Assembly (NCBI GenBank): GCA_022447555.1
Contig: JAKVBF010000003.1
Span: 162,279 to 226,278, forward strand
From: Mariniblastus sp.
GTDB taxonomy: Bacteria; Planctomycetota; Planctomycetia; Pirellulales; Pirellulaceae
DNA: 64,000 nt
Direction of reading: 5' to 3'
Numbering within the stretch: position 1 is the stretch's first letter; every line of letters starts with the position of its first letter. The position numbers and the translations under genes were made by a program. A model generated the notes under the pieces. It saw only the letters and a list, made by a program, of their open reading frames with translations. It did not search any database and was not told where the DNA came from. This document shows, in pieces, positions 55,969-64,000 of this stretch.

Positions 55969-56100
55969 ACTAAATTATGGCGTTTCCTAGGGTGCGGAAA
56001 CTGGAAAAACGGTCGAAGAAGTGCCAAACTGACTGGTCAGCAGCGGGAAGATTTTTTCAAATGATAGCCGAAACTCAAACTTCGGTGACGGGCTAAACCA

Positions 56101-57033
56101 TTGAACATCCCAAAAGAAGACAACAAAACCTTGGAGCAAGAACGGTTAGCGAAGCTGGTGCGGCAGCGTCTTGGAAACCTGCGCCAGTTTGGAGTAACCC
56201 ATCTCCCCCGATCCACGGGTCAGTTTGTGCTCGGCACATCCGACCCAATACCCTCAATTGATTCGGCTGCACCGGCTGCTGGCGAGGTGATCGCGCCCAC
56301 TTCCGAAAGTTCCACTTCGGAGGAGGTGCGGGGTTTGCAGTCCGGGAACCAAGAGCGTGGCCTACGTAACGCAGGCCATCGGGAAGGTGAGGTAGCCGCC
56401 CTCACCGGGGAGGTCTCTGCAAAGAATGGTTCCCCGCTCAAGGTGGAGGCTTATCCGGAATCGATGGAAATATCCGGACGCAGGCGTGAACTGGATATTC
56501 TTTCCCGACAGGTATCGGAATGCCAAAAGTGTGATGAATTAGCTCGTTGTCGAACGCAGACTGTTTTTGGTGTTGGAAACCCGGGTGCCCGTTTGTGTTT
56601 TATCGGAGAGGGCCCCGGAGCGGATGAGGACCGCCAAGGAGAGCCATTTGTGGGAGCGGCTGGGCAACTGTTGAATAAGATCATTACCGCGTCTAAAATG
56701 CGTCGCGAAGACGTCTACATCCTTAATACCGTCAAATGCCGTCCGCCTGGAAATCGAAACCCCTCGGATCAGGAGCTGGAAAATTGCTGGCCATTTGCCG
56801 TTCGGCAGCTGGAGATTATGCAGCCCGAGTTTATCTGTTGTTTAGGCAGTGTGGCCGCTCGAAAGCTCCTCAACACAAAGTCGTCGATTGGACGTCTGCG
56901 GCAGAATTTTCATCAATATCGGGGTAGTCGGGTCCTGGTTACCTATCATCCTGCTTATTTATTGCGTAATCCATCAGCTAAAAAGCCCGTTTGGGACGAT
57001 ATGAAGATGTTGATGCAGGCGATGGGGATTTAG
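56101..57033 (+). CDS. Family 4 uracil-DNA glycosylase with N-terminal extension
   Basis: The enzyme removes uracil from DNA in base-excision repair. The catalytic part covers residues about 130-310: CQKCDELARC provides Fe-S cysteines, IGEGPGADEDRQGEPFVGAAGQLLNK is the catalytic/uracil pocket, NTVKCRPPGNRNPSDQE gives a further cysteine, and VTYHPAYLLRNP is the late His motif. The N-terminal 125 residues are a charged low-complexity region, starting NIPKEDNKTLEQERLAKLVRQRLGNLRQFG. The start codon is TTG at 56101; no ATG or GTG gives the same frame upstream. It is divergent from der across a 132-base gap. The iron-sulfur cluster is inferred from family knowledge. Confidence 0.88.
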   Translation: MNIPKEDNKTLEQERLAKLVRQRLGNLRQFGVTHLPRSTGQFVLGTSDPIPSIDSAAPAAGEVIAPTSESSTSEEVRGLQSGNQERGLRNAGHREGEVAALTGEVSAKNGSPLKVEAYPESMEISGRRRELDILSRQVSECQKCDELARCRTQTVFGVGNPGARLCFIGEGPGADEDRQGEPFVGAAGQLLNKIITASKMRREDVYILNTVKCRPPGNRNPSDQELENCWPFAVRQLEIMQPEFICCLGSVAARKLLNTKSSIGRLRQNFHQYRGSRVLVTYHPAYLLRNPSAKKPVWDDMKMLMQAMGI

Positions 57034-57292
57034 TCGCCTAGGGGGTGAAACCGCTCGGAAACGCTCCATTCGGACATGAGTTCCGAAAGATTAACCTGTT
57101 TTTTAGGTATCGGAACAATCGTCAAATTCCGGATCAGTTCCGCATTAACCCCAAAGATAACGACTAAAAAAGCTAAATTTCTTGCTGCGCTCATAAGCGG
57201 CAATTAACATTAAGAACGGATTCAAATTTAGGTCGAAATAGGTCTGCAACGAGAAACTTGCTGCAGGCTGTTAACAACGGGAAGCGTTACTT

Positions 57293-58720
57293 ATGAACGT
57301 GCGATCAAACGCCTCTGATGGGAGAAAATACCAAATGGCTAGTCGCCCATATCGGTTTGCAATCATGACAATGGTGATTGTTAGCCTTACTTTTATTAGT
57401 TCGGTCGGATTTTGTCAGAACCCCCCTGCTGAACCAGGTTCGGGTGGAATTGAAATCGATCCCAACGGGGTGCTTAGATCCCGAACAGTGATTGACCAAT
57501 CTGGCAAACTAACGCGACAGCGATTGAACGCTGCCAAGCGTGCTTTGAACGAAGAAGTTCAAACCAAAAGCCCAATGCGTAAGATTTCGCTGAACCGACT
57601 TGAGGCGGAAATCAAAAAGCTGAAAGCATCTGGCCAACCGATCCCAGAGGAAATGAAATACATGGCCGGTTTGAACCGGGTGTCTCATGTCTTTTATTTC
57701 CCTGAGACAAAAGATATCGTTTTGGCGGGCCCCGCCGAAGGGTTCTTTGTTAACGGTAACAACCGTGTGGTCGGGATGGAGAGTGGGCAGGCCACTTTGC
57801 AGTTGGAAGACATGATCGTTGCTCTTCGAGCGTTCGGACCAGAGAGTCGACCCGCTGGAATGATTTCATGCTCGATTGACCCGACCCAGGAAGGCCTGCA
57901 AAGAATGAAGGTTGCCATGTCTGAAGTGCAGCGTAACTTTCGACCTGGTGATGAGCGTCAAGTTGTTGAAATGTACAAGAATGCTTTGGGACTCCAAAAC
58001 GTAACCGTGAAGGGAGTTTCACCCAACACCCACTTTGCTCGGGTCATGGTTGACGCGGACTACCACATGAAGTTGATGGGAATCGGTCTGGAGAAGCCTC
58101 CGGTGAGAATCACTAGCTTTATTGAAAAAGCAAAGCCCAACACGGTTGGTAAGAACTCATTGCAACGATGGTACTTCGAGCCCGATTACAGCTATGTCAA
58201 AGTCTCGGCTGATGAGACTGCCATGCAGCTAGACGGTGGCGGAGTCAAACTGGTTGGCGAAGACGAGCGAGTCAGCGCTCAGGGACAGCGATCTGGTACC
58301 GGTGGAATGAACCGAGCGAGTCAGAGTTTCTGTCGCTCTTTCACTAAAATGTACAATTCGCTCTCAGAGAGAAATCCACTCTACGCTGAATTGCGTAATC
58401 TGATTGATATGTCCGTTGCTGCGGCCTTTATCCAAGAAATGGACATGTATCAGGACGCCGGCTGGAATATGGAAGTCTTTGGCAGTGAAGAGGCCTACCC
58501 AGTTGAGAAATACTCGGCGCCGAAACATGTAGAGCCTGCGGTTAACGCGGTTTGGAAAGGCAATTTCTTCATGACCCCAATTGGTGGTGGAGTGCAATTC
58601 CAACCTCGAGTTGCCATCTCTTCGAAACACATGACTGTTGATGAAAAAGGTGATGTGTTAGCCGCCAAGAAAGAGAACCAAGTTGGCGATCTGGCGGATG
58701 GCCAGTGGTGGTGGGATTAA
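57293..58720 (+). CDS. DUF1598-type secreted protein of unknown function
   Basis: The 475-residue protein has a signal peptide ending at about FISSVGFCQ, so it is exported. The mature part is one long unit with KISLNRLEAEIKKLKASGQPIPEEMKYMAGL, VSHVFYFPETKDIVLAGPAEGFFVN, VKGVSPNTHFARVMVDADYHMKLMGIGLE and WMVPDYSYVKV-like segments. It resembles the DUF1598 family known mainly from planctomycetes, whose role is unknown. I am fairly but not fully sure of the family name. Either ATG 57293 or ATG 57335 has a GGGAAG or GGGAG sequence upstream; the later one gives a shorter, more typical signal peptide. A strong terminator follows at 58749. Confidence 0.72.
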   Translation: MNVRSNASDGRKYQMASRPYRFAIMTMVIVSLTFISSVGFCQNPPAEPGSGGIEIDPNGVLRSRTVIDQSGKLTRQRLNAAKRALNEEVQTKSPMRKISLNRLEAEIKKLKASGQPIPEEMKYMAGLNRVSHVFYFPETKDIVLAGPAEGFFVNGNNRVVGMESGQATLQLEDMIVALRAFGPESRPAGMISCSIDPTQEGLQRMKVAMSEVQRNFRPGDERQVVEMYKNALGLQNVTVKGVSPNTHFARVMVDADYHMKLMGIGLEKPPVRITSFIEKAKPNTVGKNSLQRWYFEPDYSYVKVSADETAMQLDGGGVKLVGEDERVSAQGQRSGTGGMNRASQSFCRSFTKMYNSLSERNPLYAELRNLIDMSVAAAFIQEMDMYQDAGWNMEVFGSEEAYPVEKYSAPKHVEPAVNAVWKGNFFMTPIGGGVQFQPRVAISSKHMTVDEKGDVLAAKKENQVGDLADGQWWWD

Positions 58721-59063
58721 TTTCCACAGGATTCGATTAATAAGGAAAAGCGGTCCCCTAGGGCCGCTTTTTTTTTGCGATCGGTCCCCCTTGCTCGCCG
58801 CTTTGACGGGTTCGACCTGGTCGAGCCCGTTTCAGGCTGTTGATTTGACTGAGGCCTGTTTGCTATCAGTTCCTCTGGAGCCGTTATTTGGAGGCCTTCA
58901 AAATAGAACAGAGAGAGATGTGCGAGCCTCCTCCAAATTAGTTGTCCTCAATGGGCTATACTGATCAACCCATTCGGATTCTAATTTTTTCAGAACGCGT
59001 TATCGCTGGAATTGATTGGTTTGATTTCACCGCGCGATGGTATCTGAATAATCTGTTTGCAAC
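58721..59063. other. Intergenic region between the DUF1598-type gene and the App1-like gene
   Basis: This 343-base region holds the terminator at 58749-58776 and otherwise no recognisable gene or structure. The promoter of the App1-like gene should lie in its second half. Confidence 0.5.
58749..58776 (+). terminator. Rho-independent terminator behind the DUF1598-type gene
   Basis: GCGG (58750-58753) pairs with CCGC (58764-58767), and the inner stretch TCCCCTAGGG can extend the stem. Nine T residues follow at 58768-58776. It begins 29 bases after the stop codon. Confidence 0.88.
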
Positions 59064-60131
59064 ATGATCAAATTTGGCGGGTCCAACAACTTGTCTGCAC
59101 AAATCGTTACATATCCCACTTATGGCTTTCAAACGGACGCTAAAGGTTGGCGAATCAACGTAGCCGGAATCGCGTTCCAGTCGCCCCCTTTTACGCTTCG
59201 CCAGCGGATGTTGATCAAGATGCTTGGTAAGACCATGAAGGTCGATGAGCAGACGCTGCGTGGGGAAATTTTTCAGAATCGCGTTTCTCCATTTTTTGTC
59301 GAAGCAGAGAAGGGGCTCGAAATCCGGGTTACCGTTGAGGAAACGACTCGCACTCTCAGAAAACGGAGTCGCAAGAACGGGCATTTTGCCGATTCACCGA
59401 GGTTCCCTGCTTCAGTGATTGAACGCGCGGCCGAAACAGATGAGTTTGGAAGGAAATGCGTTCCTTATACGATTGAAGTGGCTGATCGCTCCGCCGAGGT
59501 GGTACGAGGCATTGCTCACTTGATCCCGAGGTACGGGGTTTCAGTGATTTCGGATATCGATGATACCATTAAGGAATCTCAGGTAACTGATCGCCGCGAG
59601 TTATTGTTCAATACATTTTTACGTGATTTTCGCTCGGTTTCTGGTATGGCGGATGTATACCAGGGATGGCAGGCAAACGGAGCCGATTTTCATTACGTCT
59701 CTTCGAGTCCTTGGCAGTTATTTGATTCCCTCCAGAGACACCAAACCGAAAACGGATTTCCGACCGGTACCATGCACCTTCGAAACTTCAGATTGCGGGA
59801 TCAGTTGTTGAAACCTTTACCGATTGTTCGGCGACGGGGTAAAGCGACTGCTATCCGGAAAATGCTGAAAGATTTACCGGATCGAAAATTCATTCTGGTG
59901 GGGGACTCTGGAGAGAAGGATCCCGAAATATATCTAAAAATGTGCCGGCGTCATCCGGGGCAGATTGCCGGAGTTTTTATTCGGGAAATTCAGGAACGAC
60001 CGATGGTCGAAGAGCGAGTCAGGAAATTACATCGGGAGGCTAAAGGGTTCATCTGTTCGGTGTTTTCCGAGCCCCAGACACTGGCTAACAACGCGTCGCA
60101 GATTTTTGATAAATTACCTCCGGCCATTTAA
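59064..60131 (+). CDS. App1-like phosphatidate phosphatase (DUF2183)
   Basis: The 355-residue protein ends in the App1/DUF2183 catalytic domain. The nucleophile motif is SVISDIDDTIK (about residues 160-170), the DxDxT motif of HAD phosphatases, followed by YVSSSPWQLFDSLQRH, RNFRLRDQLLKPLP, and IRKMLKDLPDRKFILVGDSGEKDPEIY with the late Lys and Asp motifs. Yeast App1 dephosphorylates phosphatidate; bacterial members are less studied. The N-terminal 150 residues are variable. It is 343 bases behind the DUF1598-type gene and 318 bases before rpsD. A lipid substrate is inference from the family. Confidence 0.85.
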   Translation: MIKFGGSNNLSAQIVTYPTYGFQTDAKGWRINVAGIAFQSPPFTLRQRMLIKMLGKTMKVDEQTLRGEIFQNRVSPFFVEAEKGLEIRVTVEETTRTLRKRSRKNGHFADSPRFPASVIERAAETDEFGRKCVPYTIEVADRSAEVVRGIAHLIPRYGVSVISDIDDTIKESQVTDRRELLFNTFLRDFRSVSGMADVYQGWQANGADFHYVSSSPWQLFDSLQRHQTENGFPTGTMHLRNFRLRDQLLKPLPIVRRRGKATAIRKMLKDLPDRKFILVGDSGEKDPEIYLKMCRRHPGQIAGVFIREIQERPMVEERVRKLHREAKGFICSVFSEPQTLANNASQIFDKLPPAI

Positions 60132-60449
60132 ATTGGTTCAGCTTGACGTTTGACCCAACGTTTGAGGAAATTTTAGGAAAAACCGCATTTTGAGGCAGAT
60201 GCGCGGTTACGAGCCCTTTGAGCTGGCTCGTGTCTGGAGAAGACCCAAGATTATTTTTCCCCCTTGTGGAATCCCCACAAATTGGAGAAAATCTATGCCC
60301 GAAATGAACTGACGTCTTTGCCACTGTGCGGCCAACCTGATCGGTATCCGCACGAACTTTTTGCCGAAGTCTCAAGGGACAAGAGCGGCACTGCCAGCAT
60401 CGGTTTGCTGGATTGGCAAAACGCATTGAAGAGAATAGGAACGAATTAA
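60132..60449 (+). other. Possible structured leader of rpsD
   Basis: This 318-base region contains several short perfect hairpins: AACCGC/GCGGTT at 60181-60208, GAGCC/GGCTC at 60211-60229, TTGTGG/CCACAA at 60264-60280 and CCAGCA/TGCTGG at 60394-60411. A good Shine-Dalgarno (GGAG) and ATG at 60295 open a five-codon frame (MPEMN, stop at 60312). No longer gene is convincing. Ribosomal protein leaders are often regulatory; whether this one is, is inference. Confidence 0.4.
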
Positions 60450-61064
60450 ATGGCTCGATATACTGGCCCGAAAGGCCGAGTGAATCGTCGGCTCCAAACG
60501 TTGATTTATGAGAACGGTGGAGCTTCCCGTGCGTTGGAAAAGCGAGGGAATCAACCTCCCGGAATGCATACTCGTGGCCGCCGTCCGTCGAACTACGGTA
60601 TGGCGTTGATGGAAAAACAAAAGATCAAGCATTATTACGGATTGGGCGAACGTCAATTGCGGCGTTACTTTGACAAAGCGACTCGGACCAAAGGCAATAC
60701 AGGTGAAAACCTATTGCTGATCTGCGAACAGCGGTTGGACAATGTCGTTCGACGTGTTGGTTTGACCAAAACACGCCCGCAAGCTCGTCAGGGGATTGCT
60801 CATGGTCACTTCCGCGTGAACGGCGTAAAAGTTGACAAGCCTTCCTATATGTTGCGTCCTGGTGACGTCGTGACGGTTCGTAATCGCGAAAATGTTTTAA
60901 AAATGTATCACGGAATTCGTGAGCAAGGTGTGGACGGCGAATCCGTTGAGTGGGTGAGTTTCGATTCAGAGTCATTGACCGCAACAGTACAGGGTAAGCC
61001 CAGTGGTAGCGACATTAGCTTGCCCGTAGATGCGAACACGGTTGTCGAATTTCTATCGCGTTAA
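60450..61064 (+). CDS. rpsD: 30S ribosomal protein S4
   Basis: S4 nucleates assembly of the small subunit by binding 16S rRNA. The 204-residue protein starts ARYTGPKGRVNRRLQTLIYENG, then GMHTRGRRPSNYGMALMEKQKIKHYYGLGERQLRRYF, and the S4 RNA-binding domain is RLDNVVRRVGLTKTRPQARQGIAHGHFRVNGVKVDKPSYMLRPGD. It lacks an N-terminal zinc-binding Cys cluster and so is the zinc-free form. AGGA lies about 10 bases before the ATG. It stands alone, not in the alpha operon (S13-S11-S4-rpoA), and ends with its own terminator. Confidence 0.97.
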   Translation: MARYTGPKGRVNRRLQTLIYENGGASRALEKRGNQPPGMHTRGRRPSNYGMALMEKQKIKHYYGLGERQLRRYFDKATRTKGNTGENLLLICEQRLDNVVRRVGLTKTRPQARQGIAHGHFRVNGVKVDKPSYMLRPGDVVTVRNRENVLKMYHGIREQGVDGESVEWVSFDSESLTATVQGKPSGSDISLPVDANTVVEFLSR

Positions 61065-61100
61065 TCGTAATCAAGAAAATCGAAGTACATCAAAGAGACG

Positions 61101-61134
61101 AACGGCGAGTCACATGTGGCTGGCCGTTTTTTTT
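61101..61134 (+). terminator. Rho-independent terminator of rpsD
   Basis: AACGGC (61101-61106) pairs with GCCGTT (61123-61128). Between them AGTCAC and GTGGCT continue the stem. Eight T residues follow from 61127 to 61134. It lies between rpsD and lpdA, 14 bases before the lpdA start. Confidence 0.88.
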
Positions 61135-61147
61135 GGGATAATTCAAC

Positions 61148-62569
61148 ATGCATACAAAACTGGTTGTCATTGGTGGTGGTCCGGGTGGCTACGCCGCAGC
61201 GTTTTTAGCGGCGGACGAGGGTATGGAAGTGACGCTGATTGAATCAGCGGGCCGTATGGGTGGGACTTGTCTGCTCCGTGGCTGCATTCCCTCTAAAGCC
61301 CTTCTTCATGTCGCTCGGGTGATCTCCGAAGCGGATGAGATGAGTGAAGATTGGGGAGTCGCATTCGGCAGTCCCAAGATTGAGTTGGATAAGTTGCGGG
61401 GTCGAAAGGAAAAAGTGATCAGCACCCTATCGGGTGGGCTGGGGCAATTGGCTAAGCGTCGTAACGTTACGGTTATCAAAGCGCATGCGAAATTTCTCGA
61501 TTCCAATACCGTATCGCTCGAGGGCGATGACGCATCCATCCCGGAGGGGAATAAGTTAACATTTGATCAGTGCATTGTCGCCACAGGCAGCGTTCCGGCG
61601 ATGCCGGGGGCCTTTGATATTGGCTCAGATCGGGTAATGGATTCCACCGGCGCTCTGGAGCTTGCTGATATTCCTGAAACGATGTTAGTGATTGGAGGAG
61701 GATACATAGGCCTCGAAATGGGGACCGTTTATGCCGGTTTAGGGACTCAAGTCAGCGTGGTTGAGTTGCAGGATGGGTTGTTAATGGGCGCCGATCGCGA
61801 CCTCGTTCGTCCACTGCAGCGTCGACTGAAGCAACTTTTTGACGACCGAATATTTCTTAATACGAAAGTGGGCGGCGTTGCGCTCAGCGGCGAGAAGGTA
61901 GAGGTCGCATTTGAGGGACCGGGTAAGTTTGGTACCGAGCATTACGACCGGGTTTTGGTTTCTGTTGGTCGCCGCCCCAACACCTTCGATCTTGGTTTAG
62001 AAACCATTGGAGTTCAGCTAGATCAGCGAGGATTTATCCTTCACGATGATCAAATGCGTACCGCGGTTCCCAATATTTTTGTGATTGGTGACGCTGCAGG
62101 TGAGCCTATGTTGGCTCATAAAGCGAGTCACGAGGGCCGCTTGGCGGTTGAGGTGATCCACGGACAGCCCGTCCGCTTTGACAAACGGGCCATTCCTGCG
62201 GTCGTGTTTACGGATCCTGAGATTGCTTGGTCTGGGATCACTGCTGAGGAGGCCAAGGCGAGTGGTATTGCTCACGAGGTTTGTATCTATCCATGGGCCG
62301 CAAGTGGGCGCGCCCAAGCATTGGGGCGAACGGAAGGTTTGACCAAATGGATTGTTGATCCCGATACGGAGCGAGTACTGGGTTGCGGGATTGTCGGTCC
62401 CGGCGCTGGTGAATTGATCGCCGAGGCAACCTTGGCGATTGAAATGGGCTGTGTCGTTCGCGACATTGCTGAAACCATTCACGCTCACCCAACACTCAGT
62501 GAAACCATGATGAACGCCAGCGAAGTCTTTTATGGTACGGCGACCGAAATATACAAGCCGAAGAAGTAA
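61148..62569 (+). CDS. lpdA: Dihydrolipoyl dehydrogenase (E3)
   Basis: E3 reoxidises dihydrolipoyl groups of 2-oxo-acid dehydrogenases with NAD. The 473-residue protein has the FAD site VVIGGGPGGYAAAFLAAD, the redox-active disulfide in GGTCLLRGCIPSKALL, the NAD site VIGGGYIGLEMGTVYAGLG, the second FAD segment FVIGDAAGEPMLAHKASHEG and the C-terminal His-Glu dyad region HAHPTLSETMMNA. It serves SucA/SucB encoded at the other end of this window, and probably other complexes. It begins 14 bases after the rpsD terminator, so it needs its own promoter or read-through. Confidence 0.96.
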   Translation: MHTKLVVIGGGPGGYAAAFLAADEGMEVTLIESAGRMGGTCLLRGCIPSKALLHVARVISEADEMSEDWGVAFGSPKIELDKLRGRKEKVISTLSGGLGQLAKRRNVTVIKAHAKFLDSNTVSLEGDDASIPEGNKLTFDQCIVATGSVPAMPGAFDIGSDRVMDSTGALELADIPETMLVIGGGYIGLEMGTVYAGLGTQVSVVELQDGLLMGADRDLVRPLQRRLKQLFDDRIFLNTKVGGVALSGEKVEVAFEGPGKFGTEHYDRVLVSVGRRPNTFDLGLETIGVQLDQRGFILHDDQMRTAVPNIFVIGDAAGEPMLAHKASHEGRLAVEVIHGQPVRFDKRAIPAVVFTDPEIAWSGITAEEAKASGIAHEVCIYPWAASGRAQALGRTEGLTKWIVDPDTERVLGCGIVGPGAGELIAEATLAIEMGCVVRDIAETIHAHPTLSETMMNASEVFYGTATEIYKPKK

Positions 62570-62611
62570 CCGCTGCGAACTCCTGTTTGCGTTGATTTAG
62601 AAAGGCTGTTT

Positions 62612-63463
62612 GTGTCCCAATCCGATGTAAAGCGGGTGCTTCGGTCGCCCCGAGAAATCAGAAAAATGCGTGCTGCGGGTCTGGTTGTCTGGCAAGCGCA
62701 TCAGGCGGCGGCTCGAATTCTCAAACCGGGCGTCTCAACGGAACAACTGAACCAGGCATATCGCGACACGTTTACCCGTTGTGACGCGACGCCCTTGTTT
62801 TTGAATTATGGGGGACCCCCTGGATTTCCCGCCGAGACATGTATCTCGATCAATGATGAAATTGTCCATGGAATTCCAGGTTCTCGCCTTGTTGAGGAGG
62901 GAGATTTGGTCTCACTCGATACGGGATGTCGGTTGAATGGTTGGTGTGGTGACGCTGCCGTTACGCATGCCGTGGGATCGATCTCAGTGTCGCATCAGAA
63001 ATTACTGGACGTGACTCTGGGTGCGTTGAATTTAGCGATCGAGCTGATGGCGACCTGTTCGCGTTGGAGTCAGGTGGCAAAGGAAATGGAACATTTAGTC
63101 AAGTCTGCCGGGTTCTTCGTGGTGGAAGAAATGGTGGGGCATGGGATTGGGCAAAATTTACATGAACCACCTCAAGTCCCAAACTATTTAAGTGAAGCTC
63201 TCCAGGGTTCCGAAGATTTTGATTTGCGGCCCGGAGTGGTTCTCGCGATTGAGCCGATGGTGAATCTTGGAACCAATGCTGTTGTCTGCTTGGATGACGA
63301 TTGGACATTGGTGACGGACGATGGTAAAGCGAGCGCTCATTTCGAGCACACGATTGCGATCACTGGAGAGGGACCTCTCCGGTTGACCGGTCCACCATCG
63401 GAGGAAGAGTTGCGTGAACTCCCCGACTGGCTTCAGGATCGTGAGCAGTGGGTGATTTGGTAA
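62612..63463 (+). CDS. map: Methionine aminopeptidase
   Basis: The enzyme removes the initiator methionine. The 283-residue protein begins at GTG 62612 with AAAGG seven bases upstream. It carries all five metal ligands in order: DTGCRLNGWCGDAAVTHAVG (two Asp), EEMVGHGIGQNLHEPP (His), LAIEPMVNLG (Glu) and ASAHFEHTIAI (Glu). The HGIPG site precedes. This is the type I bacterial form. The long N-terminus (PREIRKMRAAGLVVWQAHQAA) is normal for type I. lpdA ends 42 bases upstream. Confidence 0.96.
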   Translation: MSQSDVKRVLRSPREIRKMRAAGLVVWQAHQAAARILKPGVSTEQLNQAYRDTFTRCDATPLFLNYGGPPGFPAETCISINDEIVHGIPGSRLVEEGDLVSLDTGCRLNGWCGDAAVTHAVGSISVSHQKLLDVTLGALNLAIELMATCSRWSQVAKEMEHLVKSAGFFVVEEMVGHGIGQNLHEPPQVPNYLSEALQGSEDFDLRPGVVLAIEPMVNLGTNAVVCLDDDWTLVTDDGKASAHFEHTIAITGEGPLRLTGPPSEEELRELPDWLQDREQWVIW

Positions 63464-63495
63464 AGTCCCCGGGGGCCTGTCGAAGCCTGTTTGGC

Positions 63496-64000
63496 CTAGC
63501 GTTTCGAATTGGTACCATCAACTTCGGCGATCCGTGATGATTCGGTTTGCTTTTCCGACTCCATCTGAGCAATCCGCTTACGCGTCGCGGTTGCCAATAC
63601 CAATTCCCCGTTAGCTGATTGTGCTGCTGCGAGAGTCTTTAAATTTTCAAGTGTTTCGCCCTGCATTCCGATCGCTTTGTCCACCAGTTCGAGCGCCTCC
63701 TGAGGTCGGGAGTATTTTTTGTCTGGGCAGGTTGCCAACATCCAAGCAGCTTTTCGGTAGGCTGCGGGAAGTGGGTTAACTTTGGTGGCCTGCATATAAC
63801 ACTCGTAGGCGGCTTGCCAATGACCGAGCATACGTTCAGCTTCACCGCAGTTGCATTTGGCCATATGGTTCAGAGGTACCAATTGACGCGCCATTTCATA
63901 ATCAGAGAGCGCGGCTTCATATTCTCCCCGAGCAAACTGGCAGTGCCCCCGTCCTGTGTAAGCCTGCGCGTCGGCGGGGTCGGCCTGAATCACTTTTGCA
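63496..64000 (-). CDS. TPR-repeat protein, C-terminal part, cut by window edge
   Basis: About 167 residues of the C-terminus are visible and the frame is open to the window edge. The N-terminal visible part is a run of tetratricopeptide repeats: VIQADPADAQAYTGRGHCQFARGEYEAALSDYEMARQLVP-like helix pairs, then HWQAAYECYMQATKVNPLPAAYRKAAWMLATCPDKKY, which matches the common TPR variant with tandem Pro. Residues after about 125 are a helical tail ending KRIAQMESEKQTESS. It is convergent with map, 32 bases apart. The start and any N-terminal domain lie outside the window, so the family and function cannot be named. Confidence 0.75.
   Translation of the reverse strand, partial: AKVIQADPADAQAYTGRGHCQFARGEYEAALSDYEMARQLVPLNHMAKCNCGEAERMLGHWQAAYECYMQATKVNPLPAAYRKAAWMLATCPDKKYSRPQEALELVDKAIGMQGETLENLKTLAAAQSANGELVLATATRKRIAQMESEKQTESSRIAEVDGTNSKR

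Noticed and set aside
60264-60449. Plus-strand 61-codon frame before rpsD
   Set aside because: It coincides with perfect hairpins in the leader and has no family features; the leader reading is more likely.

Overview
The window looks like a chromosomal segment of a planctomycete, probably a relative of Pirellulales. The evidence is family content: two DUF1559 prepilin-like proteins, an SHD1 (Sla1 homology) protein, a DUF1598-type secreted protein, a PEP-CTERM protein, a DUF1080 protein, an MJ0042-type zinc-ribbon membrane protein and a tandemly duplicated UvrA. Base composition is moderate and even. I see no insertion sequence, prophage, CRISPR array, tRNA or rRNA. The genus is not determined.

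Layout. 1-3.5 kb: sucB (cut by the left edge) and sucA, E2 and E1 of 2-oxoglutarate dehydrogenase. 4-6 kb: a DUF1559 protein and a zinc-ribbon membrane protein. 6.2-13.5 kb: a minus-strand block of glycosyltransferases (GT2, a two-domain GT8 protein, an unrecognised GT-B-like protein, a GT4) interrupted by a second DUF1559 gene. 13.5-16.1 kb: rph, argF, argB. 16.3-19.7 kb: a trimodular protein joining a fatty acyl-AMP ligase, an acyl carrier protein and an alpha-oxoamine synthase. 20-23.5 kb: a small membrane protein, a hypothetical, gap, a methyltransferase and a TPR protein. 23.5-32.1 kb: a second glycan block with GT2, GT4, two sulfotransferases, a full-length paralogue of the GT-B-like protein, a Wzt/Wzm-type ABC exporter and a KpsF/KdsD sugar-phosphate isomerase. 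32.4-35.2 kb: pgk, a DUF3467 protein and asparaginase. 35.4-39.2 kb: a SUMF1-fold lipoprotein, a PEP-CTERM protein and a CBM9-like protein. 39.3-46.2 kb: the giant UvrA. 46.7-51.3 kb: DUF1080, an HHxxxDG acyltransferase, an SHD1 protein and a DUF3179 protein read through an in-frame TGA. 51.4-57 kb: mtnA, purE, an aminotransferase, der and a family 4 uracil-DNA glycosylase. 57.3-64 kb: a DUF1598-type protein, an App1-like phosphatase, rpsD, lpdA, map and a TPR protein cut by the right edge.

How the genes may work together. The two glycan blocks plausibly build, sulfate and export a cell-surface polysaccharide: KpsF/KdsD suggests a Kdo-type sugar, the sulfotransferases would use PAPS, and the ABC pair would export the product. 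The acyl-AMP ligase/ACP/oxoamine synthase fusion could make a long-chain amino-ketone lipid precursor. Both statements are inference from families and context.

The most interesting observations are: (1) the DUF3179 gene, where TGA sits where the family has a conserved cysteine and is followed by a SECIS-like hairpin, so it is a candidate selenoprotein; (2) the FAAL-ACP-oxoamine synthase fusion; (3) the duplicated GT-B-like proteins with C-terminal coiled coils; (4) the four-ATPase-domain UvrA with an unassigned C-terminal region of about 330 residues.
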